Positions 56,344 to 64,000 of a stretch of 64,000 nt of DNA are shown piece by piece. The number at the start of each line of letters is the position of its first letter. Position 1 is the stretch's first letter. This stretch comes from Marinobacter sp. EhC06 (GTDB taxonomy: Bacteria > Pseudomonadota > Gammaproteobacteria > Pseudomonadales > Oleiphilaceae). The notes below the pieces were generated by a model that saw only the letters and a list, made by a program, of their open reading frames with translations, was not told the origin of the DNA and ran no database searches. The DNA is taken from assembly GCF_001650915.1 (NCBI RefSeq), contig NZ_LXYO01000002.1, positions 1 to 64,000 of the forward strand, given 5' to 3'. The translations under genes were made by a program, and so were the position numbers.

Positions 56344-58038
56344 ATGGCTTTCGATCATCGCAAATACGTTGCGTTCAAACCTGTTGCCAAAACCGACCGT
56401 CGGTGGCCGGACAAGGTCATCGAGAAGGCGCCCACCTGGTGTGCCGTTGACCTTCGGGATGGCAACCAGGCGCTGGTGAAGCCCATGTCTGTTGCCCAGA
56501 AAACGCGGATGTTCGAGTTGCTGGTCAAGCTGGGCTTCAAGGAAATCGAGATTGGCTTTCCTGCTGCCAGCCAGCCGGATTTCGATTTCTGTCGCAAGCT
56601 GATTGAAGAAAACCGCATTCCCGAGGGTGTGAAGATCCAGGTGCTGACCCAGGCCCGTCCTGAACTGATCGAGCGTACTTACGAAGCACTGGCCGGCGCC
56701 CGGAAAGCAATCGTGCATGTCTACAATTCCACGTCCACGGTTCAGCGGGAGCAGGTGTTTGGACTGGATCGCGATGGCATCAGGGATATTGCCGTCAATG
56801 GTGCAAAGCTGGTTCGTGACATTGCTGCCCGCCACCCGGAAACCGAGTGGACCTTCCAGTATTCACCGGAAAGCTTTACCGGAACCGAACTGGATTTCGC
56901 TGCGGAAGTGATTGATGCCGTGAGTGAGGTCTGGCGCCCGGAAGAGGGGCAGCCGATGATTATCAACCTGCCTGCCACCGTAGAAATGGCGACACCGAAT
57001 GTGTTCGCGGACCAGATTGAATGGATCTGCGACAAGATCCAGCGCCGCGAGCACATCAGCATCAGCGTGCACACCCACAACGATCGTGGCTGCGCCGTGG
57101 CCGCCGCCGAACTGGCGGTGATGGCCGGAGCCGACCGGGTCGAGGGTACCCTGATGGGCAACGGTGAGCGCACCGGCAACATGGATCTGGTGACCATGGC
57201 CATGAACCTCTATTCCCAGGGCATTGATCCCACACTGGATCTGTCCGGCATGGCAGAGATCACAGAGGTAGTCGAGGCCTGCACCGAGATTTCCACCCAT
57301 CCGCGTCATCCCTACGCCGGCGAGCTGGTCTTTACCGCCTTCTCCGGCAGCCACCAGGACGCCATCCGAAAATGCCTGGCGCGCCGCAAGGAAGGGGAGA
57401 CCTGGAATGTCGCTTACCTGCCCATCGATCCGTTCGATATCGGCCGCCGGTATGAGGAAGTGGTGCGCATCAACAGTCAGTCTGGCAAGGGCGGTGTCGC
57501 CTATGTACTGGAGCGGGATTACAACATCAGCCTGCCGCGCTGGCTGCAGATCGAGTTCAGCAAGGTGGTGCAGCGAGAAGCGGAAACCAACGGTGGTGAA
57601 ATTGACTCACTGACCATTCATCGCCTGTTCGAGGATCGCTACCTGAAAGTCCACGCCGACTGGGCTCTGCGCTCCTACGACCTGCACCGTGACGAAGAGG
57701 GTGTGCACGCCGAGGTGTCGGTGGGTCGCGATGCGTCGCCGGTTCGTCTGGATGGCCATGGGCTGGGCGCTGTGGAGGCCGTATCGGAGGCGCTGGAGAA
57801 GCGCTTTGGTATCTCCATCGCTGTCGAGGCTTACGACGAATTTGCCCTGGGTGAGGGCACTAATGCCAACGCTCTGGCCTGTATCCGCTTGACCGCAAGC
57901 GGTATGCATTGCAGTGCAGCGGCACTGGCAGAGGACACCACGTCTGCTACTTTGCAGGCACTGTTTTCGGCGGTAGCCCAGGCGGTGGGTGTTGAAATGC
58001 CCAGGAAGGAAATGGAGGCTGAAACAGCCGGTGCCTGA
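56344..58038 (+). CDS. leuA: 2-isopropylmalate synthase LeuA (long type)
   Basis: First committed step of leucine synthesis: acetyl-CoA plus 2-oxoisovalerate. The 564-residue protein has the HMGL-type barrel with DLRDGNQALVKPM, the metal-site HTHNDRGCAVAAAELAV, GNGERTGNMDLV and a C-terminal LeuA allosteric domain for leucine feedback. Length and the AFDHRKYVAF N-terminus point to the long LeuA subfamily seen in pseudomonads and actinobacteria. ATG 56344 has AAGGA 9 bases upstream. It lies alone, with leuCDB elsewhere. Confidence 0.96.
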   Translation: MAFDHRKYVAFKPVAKTDRRWPDKVIEKAPTWCAVDLRDGNQALVKPMSVAQKTRMFELLVKLGFKEIEIGFPAASQPDFDFCRKLIEENRIPEGVKIQVLTQARPELIERTYEALAGARKAIVHVYNSTSTVQREQVFGLDRDGIRDIAVNGAKLVRDIAARHPETEWTFQYSPESFTGTELDFAAEVIDAVSEVWRPEEGQPMIINLPATVEMATPNVFADQIEWICDKIQRREHISISVHTHNDRGCAVAAAELAVMAGADRVEGTLMGNGERTGNMDLVTMAMNLYSQGIDPTLDLSGMAEITEVVEACTEISTHPRHPYAGELVFTAFSGSHQDAIRKCLARRKEGETWNVAYLPIDPFDIGRRYEEVVRINSQSGKGGVAYVLERDYNISLPRWLQIEFSKVVQREAETNGGEIDSLTIHRLFEDRYLKVHADWALRSYDLHRDEEGVHAEVSVGRDASPVRLDGHGLGAVEAVSEALEKRFGISIAVEAYDEFALGEGTNANALACIRLTASGMHCSAAALAEDTTSATLQALFSAVAQAVGVEMPRKEMEAETAGA

Positions 58039-58060
58039 TAACGCACTGCCCTGACGACAC

Positions 58061-58091
58061 AAGCCGGCACGAGTGCCGGCTTGTTGGTTTT
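58061..58091. terminator. Terminator after leuA
   Basis: AAGCCGGCAC (58061-58070) pairs with GTGCCGGCTT (58073-58082) across a 2-base gap, with an interrupted T-tract (GTTGGTTTT) after it. It starts 22 bases past the leuA stop and lies before the convergent cold-shock gene, so it may act in both directions. Confidence 0.85.
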
Positions 58092-58129
58092 CCGATGCCC
58101 GTGAGGGGCAAAGGACGGAACGTAAACCC

Positions 58130-58339
58130 TCAGACCGGGGTAACGTTTTCCGCCTGCGGGCCTTTAGGGCCCTGTGTTACGGTGAACTGTACCTGCTGAC
58201 CTTCGGTCAGGGTACGGAAACCGCTTGCGTTGATTGCGCTGTAGTGAACAAACACGTCGCTGCCACCGTCCTGAGCGATGAAGCCAAAGCCTTTGGACTC
58301 GTTAAACCACTTAACGTGGCCGGTTTTAGTATCGGACAT
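58130..58339 (-). CDS. CspA-family cold-shock protein
   Basis: 69-residue single-domain RNA chaperone, [20 protein letters not shown], with RNP1 KGFGFI and RNP2 VFVHY fully conserved. It is preceded by a strong promoter and a predicted 160-base leader, as in cspA genes where the leader RNA controls cold induction. It is the second cold-shock gene in the window and lacks the tail found on the one at 31198. Confidence 0.95.
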   Translation of the reverse strand: MSDTKTGHVKWFNESKGFGFIAQDGGSDVFVHYSAINASGFRTLTEGQQVQFTVTQGPKGPQAENVTPV

Positions 58340-58505
58340 TGATCTTTCCTGTCTTTCTGTAATTTGCCCTCACGGGACCTTCAAAATTCCACATGGAATC
58401 GTTGCTGAGAAATCCAGAGAGTACTGAGGAAGGGGCAACGAAGAGCACTTCGGCAGGACGTTGAAACGCATTCACCAAATACCGCTGTATTTTCACAGCA
58501 ATTTC

Positions 58506-58533
58506 AGTATAGACCGACTTTGGGGGGCGTCAA
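58506..58533 (-). promoter_or_regulatory. Strong sigma-70-like promoter for the cold-shock gene
   Basis: Minus strand: TTGACG (58533-58528), 16-base spacer, TATACT (58511-58506). Five of six -35 bases and five of six -10 bases match the consensus. The predicted start near 58499 gives a 160-base leader to ATG 58339. Confidence 0.85.
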
Positions 58534-58601
58534 CGAAATTTTTGCACCTTTCATGCAGGTTTTATTGTCGGCAAAAACAACGGCTTGGGATTTGATTGAA
58601 T

Positions 58602-58636
58602 AAAAAATGCCCGCTCCCCGTTAACCGGGGGCGGGC
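58602..58636 (-). terminator. Terminator of prpE
   Basis: GCCCGC (58609-58614) and GCGGGC (58631-58636) enclose CCCCGTTAACCGGGG, extending the stem. On the minus strand it is followed by TTTTTT (58607-58602). It starts about 20 bases after the prpE stop. Confidence 0.9.
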
Positions 58637-58655
58637 AGGGTTCAGGGCGCTTCCG

Positions 58656-60530
58656 TCAGTGGCGGAATTGCTCGCTGATTTCTTCCAGAATGGCCGGATC
58701 ATCAATGGTGCTGGGCACCGAGTATTCCTCGCCATCAGCGATCTGACGGATAACCCGTCTCAGGATCTTCCCGGAACGGGTCTTGGGAAGTCGGTCCACT
58801 ACCAGGGCGCGACGGAAACAGGCGATGGCACCGATCTTGTCGCGAACCATCTCCACCAGTTCGTCTTCCAGTTCGTCATGGTCGATGGTTGCGCCATCCT
58901 TGATGAGAACCAGTCCGATGGGAATTTGCCCTTTCATGTCATCGTGAGCACCTACCACGCAGCACTCGGCAACGGCGGGGTGTGAAGCCACCACTTCTTC
59001 CATCTCGCCGGTGGAAAGACGGTGGCCGGCCACATTGATCACGTCATCGGTGCGGCCCATGACAAACACATAGCCGTCATCGTCAATAAATCCGCCGTCA
59101 CCGGAACTGTAGAATCCCGATATCGGTTCCAGATAGGTTTTGCGGAAGCGCTCGTCGTTGCCCCAGACCGTCATCATGCAGCCTGGCGGCAGGGGCAGTT
59201 TCACGGCAATCTGGCCTTGCTCGCCGGCGGGCATCTGGCTGCCTTTCATGTCCACCACCTGAACGTTATAGCCGGGGGAGGGCACGGTCGCAGATCCCGG
59301 TTTGGTGGCCATCAATTCGATACCCACCGGGTTGCAGCAGATGGCCCAGCCCGTCTCGGTCTGCCACCAGTGGTCAAGAACCGGCAGGCCGGTATGTTCC
59401 TTCAGCCATTCATAGGTGGCTGGATCCAGGCGCTCGCCGGCCAGGAACAGGCGTTTCAGTGAGCTGATGTCATAGCGTGACAACTGATCCGCTTCCGGAT
59501 CTTCCTTGCGGACGGCCCGGAATGCGGTCGGAGCGGTAAACAGCATGTTGACCTTATGGTCCTGTACCACACGCCAGAATGCGCCGGCATCTGGCGTTTT
59601 CACCGGCTTGCCCTCGTACAGGATTGTGGTGCAGCCGGCAAACAGTGGGGCGTAAACGATGTAGCTGTGGCCAACGACCCAGCCAACGTCGGAGGCGGCC
59701 CAGTAAACATCGCCGGGTTTGGCATCGTAGACCAGCTTCATGCTGTAGTTTAGGGCAACCGCGTGACCGCCATTATCACGCACCACACCCTTGGGTTTTC
59801 CGGTGGTACCGGAGGTGTAAAGGATGTAGAGCGGATCCGTTGACTTGACGGGCACCGGGTTGGCGGGTTCAGCCGTTTTCATCAACTCGTTCCAGTCGTG
59901 GTCCCGGCCAGCCTGAAGGTCGGCCTTCACCTGGGGACGCTGGTAAACAATGCAGGTTTCCGGTTTATGGCTGGCCTGATCGATGGCCTTGTTGACCAGC
60001 GGCTTGTATTCGATCACGCGGGCGACTTCAATGCCGCAGGAGGCGGTAATCACGGCCTTGGGTTTGGCGTCATCAATGCGCACGGCCAGTTCGTGGGCAG
60101 CAAAGCCGCCAAAAACCACAGAGTGAATAGCCCCGATCCGCGCGCAGCCCAGCATCGCAATGACGGCTTCCGGGATCATTGGCATGTAGATGATGACCCG
60201 GTCACCCTTGGTGATGCCCCGGTCTTTCAGGGCACCGGCGAAGCGTGCAACCTCGTCGGTCAGTTCGTTGTAGGTGTAGGAACGCTGGGTATCGGTAACC
60301 GGAGAGTCGTAGATCAGGGCTTTCTGGTCACCACGGCCTGCGCGGATGTTGGCATCCAGCGCGATATCGCAGGTGTTCAGGGTGCCATCGGGGAACCACT
60401 CCCCGTGGCCATTGTCTGTTGGCTGCCAGATGGTTTTCGGCGGTTCAATCCAGTCAATTTTTTCCGCCTGTTCACGCCAGAAGTCGTCCGGTTTGTCTAT
60501 CGACCGCCGGAACTCCGAGTGGTAGTCCAT
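58656..60530 (-). CDS. prpE: Propionate-CoA ligase PrpE (acyl-CoA synthetase)
   Basis: AMP-forming synthetase of 624 residues, activating propionate or other short acids. It has the P-loop YTSGTTGKPKGVVRD, LDHWWQTETGWAI, GDGGFIDDDGYVFVMGRTDD and the C-terminal Lys in KTRSGKILRR. Length and the DYHSEFRRSIDKPDDFWREQ N-terminus suit PrpE more than Acs (about 650). ATG 60530 has GAGGTGG 5 bases upstream. No prpBCD genes lie beside it, so a role in propionate, acrylate or DMSP-derived carbon use is only a guess. Confidence 0.88.
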   Translation of the reverse strand: MDYHSEFRRSIDKPDDFWREQAEKIDWIEPPKTIWQPTDNGHGEWFPDGTLNTCDIALDANIRAGRGDQKALIYDSPVTDTQRSYTYNELTDEVARFAGALKDRGITKGDRVIIYMPMIPEAVIAMLGCARIGAIHSVVFGGFAAHELAVRIDDAKPKAVITASCGIEVARVIEYKPLVNKAIDQASHKPETCIVYQRPQVKADLQAGRDHDWNELMKTAEPANPVPVKSTDPLYILYTSGTTGKPKGVVRDNGGHAVALNYSMKLVYDAKPGDVYWAASDVGWVVGHSYIVYAPLFAGCTTILYEGKPVKTPDAGAFWRVVQDHKVNMLFTAPTAFRAVRKEDPEADQLSRYDISSLKRLFLAGERLDPATYEWLKEHTGLPVLDHWWQTETGWAICCNPVGIELMATKPGSATVPSPGYNVQVVDMKGSQMPAGEQGQIAVKLPLPPGCMMTVWGNDERFRKTYLEPISGFYSSGDGGFIDDDGYVFVMGRTDDVINVAGHRLSTGEMEEVVASHPAVAECCVVGAHDDMKGQIPIGLVLIKDGATIDHDELEDELVEMVRDKIGAIACFRRALVVDRLPKTRSGKILRRVIRQIADGEEYSVPSTIDDPAILEEISEQFRH

Positions 60531-60633
60531 ACATTCCACCTCATCGTGCCTGTTGTTGTTTTAATACGTTTCCTGACAACTTTAGGCCGTTTGAAATCAT
60601 GGACTAGTAGACCATTGGCTTAGTCTGCGCGCT

Positions 60634-62022
60634 CTAGGGGCCAGTTTCCTCTGCAGATTTGACCGACGTCACCTTTGCCTTCATTTCACCCTTGGCAACC
60701 CGGGCGGAAATGGTATCGCCCGGGCCGACTTCAGATGCTTCCCGGATGATGTTCCCCTGGTTGTCGCGGACGATCGCATACCCCCTGCCAAGGGTTGCCA
60801 GGGGGCTGACCACGTTCATGGTCTGCGCCGCGTGTTCCAGGTTTTCCCGGCGGTGCCTCAGATCCTGCTGGATGATAGAAGTCAGTCGTTCGCCCACGCG
60901 CCGAAGGGCTTCCCGGCTATCAGAAAGCTGGCGGCGCGGTGACTGCATGACCAGTCTCTGGCGTAGGTGATCATTGCGCACGCCCACCGTTGTCAGGCGC
61001 TGTCGGATAGCCTTCTGAAGTCGCAGCTCCAGTTCATCCATCCGCTGGGCTTTCTCCAGAAGTTCCCGTCGCGGGTCCCGCAACCGTGCACCCAGGTGCC
61101 CGAGCTGGGTACCAAGGCGCTTCAGGGCAAGGCTCATGGCATTGGAAAGACGGAATTGCCGCTCACGGAGCTGTCTGAGCCAGTCAGACTGATCCGGTGA
61201 AATCTTTTCAGCTGCCGCCGACGGTGTCGGTGCTCGGAGATCCGCCACGAAATCCGCAATGGTCACATCCACTTCGTGGCCAACCGCGCTCACGGTGGGA
61301 ATCCGGCAAGCGGCAATGGCGCGGGCTACCGCTTCTTCGTTGAAGCACCAGAGATCTTCCAGGGAGCCACCGCCGCGACCGATAATCAGCACGTCGGCAA
61401 CCCCGTGGCTCTGGGCGGCTTCAATGGCGCCAACAATATCGGCCGTGGCGGCCTTGCCCTGAACAGCCGTGGGGTAAAGTGTCACGGGAATGGCGGGGCA
61501 GCGACGGGCCAGGACGGTCAGTATGTCGTGTATCGCGGCACCGGTGGGCGAGGTAACCACACCGATGTGCCGGGGCAGGGACGGCAGTGGTTTCTTCCTG
61601 GCCTGATCAAACAGGCCCTCGGCCAGCAGCTTGCGTTTGAGCTCCTCGAAGGCCTGCTGCAGAGCGCCGAGCCCCGCTGGCTCAATATGCTCAACGATGA
61701 TCTGGAAGTCGCCCCGGTTCTCGTAGAGGGTCACCTTGCCGCGTATCCGAACCTGATCACCCTCTTTGGGCAATGTCCGAATACGCTGGTTCATTCCCCG
61801 GAACATGGCGCAGCGAACCTGGCATTTGCGGTCTTTCAGGGAAAAGTACCAATGGCCGGAGGAGGGGCGTGAGAATCCGGAGAGTTCGCCTTCCACCCAC
61901 ACCTGCATTAAGCTGGACTCCAGCAGATGTCTGGCCTGGTGGTTGAGCTCGCTGACACTGAGCGCCCGGGGCCGGCTGTCCTGAAGATGCGGCGCCGCCG
62001 GTCCTGATCCGTCGTTATACAT
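60634..62022 (-). CDS. xseA: Exodeoxyribonuclease VII large subunit XseA
   Basis: Catalytic subunit of ExoVII, a single-strand nuclease used in mismatch repair and damage tolerance. The 462-residue protein has an N-terminal OB fold (WVEGELSGFSRPSSGHWYF), the catalytic domain with IGVVTSPTGAAIHDIL, IGRGGGSLEDLWCFNEE and GHEVDVTIADFVAD, a long coiled coil (about 285-400) and the C-terminal RGYAIVRD segment. ATG 62022 is chosen over an upstream extension. Divergent from guaB, as in E. coli. Confidence 0.96.
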   Translation of the reverse strand: MYNDGSGPAAPHLQDSRPRALSVSELNHQARHLLESSLMQVWVEGELSGFSRPSSGHWYFSLKDRKCQVRCAMFRGMNQRIRTLPKEGDQVRIRGKVTLYENRGDFQIIVEHIEPAGLGALQQAFEELKRKLLAEGLFDQARKKPLPSLPRHIGVVTSPTGAAIHDILTVLARRCPAIPVTLYPTAVQGKAATADIVGAIEAAQSHGVADVLIIGRGGGSLEDLWCFNEEAVARAIAACRIPTVSAVGHEVDVTIADFVADLRAPTPSAAAEKISPDQSDWLRQLRERQFRLSNAMSLALKRLGTQLGHLGARLRDPRRELLEKAQRMDELELRLQKAIRQRLTTVGVRNDHLRQRLVMQSPRRQLSDSREALRRVGERLTSIIQQDLRHRRENLEHAAQTMNVVSPLATLGRGYAIVRDNQGNIIREASEVGPGDTISARVAKGEMKAKVTSVKSAEETGP

Positions 62023-62099
62023 ACGCAATAGCCGAAAAAAGGAAGGGTAAAAATAGCGAAATTTCAAAAAGATGCAATCGAACCTTAAAAACGCCCCGG

Positions 62100-62128
62100 T
62101 TTACTGTCCCCGAGAGCCCCATTATAAT
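62100..62128 (+). promoter_or_regulatory. Promoter of guaB
   Basis: TTTACT (62100-62105), 17-base spacer, perfect TATAAT (62123-62128). The predicted start near 62135 leaves an 80-base leader holding the short hairpin CGTACC-GCCGCG-GGTACG (62154-62171). Confidence 0.85.
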
Positions 62129-62139
62129 AGATCGATTAA

Positions 62140-63678
<1,539 letters not shown>

Positions 63679-63693
63679 CCATTGCCCTACCAG

Positions 63694-63724
63694 ACGCGGC
63701 CCCCAGAGGGCCGCGTTGTTTATT
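63694..63724 (+). terminator. Intercistronic hairpin between guaB and guaA
   Basis: ACGCGGCCC (63694-63702) pairs perfectly with GGGCCGCGT (63708-63716) around CCAGA, followed by TGTTTATT. It has the look of a terminator with a modest T-tract and may reduce read-through from guaB into guaA. Confidence 0.8.
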
Positions 63725-63740
63725 CAGCTCCGAGGACTCC

Positions 63741-64000
63741 ATGGCCCAGAACATTCACGACCACCGCATCCTGATTCTCGATTTCGGTTCCCAGTACACC
63801 CAGCTGATTGCCCGCCGTGTAAGGGAGATCGGCGTTTACTGTGAAATCAAGGCGTTCGATATCACCGATGACGAGCTCAATGACTTCAATCCCAAGGGGA
63901 TTATTCTTGCAGGTGGTCCGGAGTCAGTAACTCAGCTGGGCGGTCCCCGGGCGCCGGAAGGGTTGTTTGACCGCGGCATTCCGATTCTCGGTATCTGTTA
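63741..64000 (+). CDS. guaA: GMP synthase (glutamine-hydrolysing) GuaA, 5' part only
   Basis: XMP to GMP amidotransferase. The first 86 codons are present: [45 protein letters not shown] and GIPILGIC. The window ends two bases past the TGT codon for Cys86, the class I glutaminase nucleophile. The remaining ~440 residues (rest of the glutaminase, ATP pyrophosphatase and dimerisation domains) lie outside. Start at ATG 63741 fits the family. Confidence 0.96.
   Translation, partial: MAQNIHDHRILILDFGSQYTQLIARRVREIGVYCEIKAFDITDDELNDFNPKGIILAGGPESVTQLGGPRAPEGLFDRGIPILGIC

Larger units (their letters stand above)
58340..58655 (-). other. Long 5' leader of the cold-shock gene and intergenic gap to prpE
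   Basis: From about 58499 to 58340 the minus strand would be the untranslated leader of the cold-shock mRNA, about 160 bases, in the size range of cspA leaders. Upstream of its promoter, 58534-58655 holds an AT-rich stretch and the prpE terminator. I see no ORF or RNA gene. Temperature-dependent folding is inferred from the cspA paradigm. Confidence 0.6.

Overview
The window reads as an ordinary, gene-dense, fairly GC-rich stretch of chromosome from a free-living gammaproteobacterium. Protein sequences and gene orders (ccoNOQP-ccoGHI; clpS-clpA-infA-bpt-aat-trxB; mnmA-hflD-purB; exbB-exbD-msbA-lpxK-ycaR-kdsB-ptp-murB) fit the Pseudomonas/Marinobacter side of the class, and a Marinobacter-like marine bacterium is my best guess. 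The assignment rests on recalled synteny and protein resemblance, not on a search. I see no rRNA, tRNA, CRISPR array, prophage, transposase or integrase.

Layout. 1-7070: cbb3 oxidase structural genes (ccoNOQP) and assembly genes (ccoG, ccoH, start of ccoI), all on the minus strand behind an FNR/Anr-type promoter. 7200-13400: an alpha/beta hydrolase, a 7TMR-DISM diguanylate cyclase, rlmM, a small monooxygenase-like protein, a TusA-like protein and dsbD. 13570-16610: epmC-rhlB-pdxB operon, ending in a strong terminator shared with htpX. 17640-24480: alaA with a protein of unknown function, a glutathione peroxidase, a hybrid histidine kinase with a partner of unknown function, and a LysR regulator. 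24470-31020: a minus-strand run rluE-nudJ-mnmA-hflD-purB-roxA-GNAT fusion. 31200-37450: a cspD-like gene, then clpS-clpA facing infA-bpt-aat-trxB, a complete bacterial N-degron set. 37600-40490: agmatine-to-putrescine genes aguA-aguB with an orphan MoxR ATPase. 40590-44180: a small exported protein, a PilZ protein with a helical insertion, a LolF-like/LolD lipoprotein exporter and a DUF2062 membrane protein. 44260-53180: comEC, then the cell-envelope operon exbB-exbD-msbA-lpxK-ycaR-kdsB-ptp-murB. 53220-64000: proS, a TetR regulator, an Lrp regulator, leuA, a cold-shock gene with a long leader, prpE, xseA, guaB and the start of guaA.

Themes. Many genes act on translation or its products: RlmM and RluE (23S rRNA), RoxA (ribosomal protein L16), EpmC (EF-P), MnmA (tRNA), IF-1, ProS, and the Aat/Bpt/ClpS/ClpA degradation route. 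A second theme is envelope assembly: LolDF, MsbA, LpxK, KdsB, MurB, DsbD and HtpX. Genes are tightly packed, with many ATGA/TTGA-type start-stop overlaps and several convergent pairs whose coding ends overlap.

I did not find an obviously new multi-gene system. The best leads are a LolF-type single permease, a PilZ domain split by a long helical insertion, a 24-bp perfect inverted repeat upstream of aat, an orphan MoxR inside an agmatine operon, a GNAT protein with an unexplained C-terminal domain, and a hybrid kinase with a degenerate receiver and an uncharacterised membrane-anchored neighbour.
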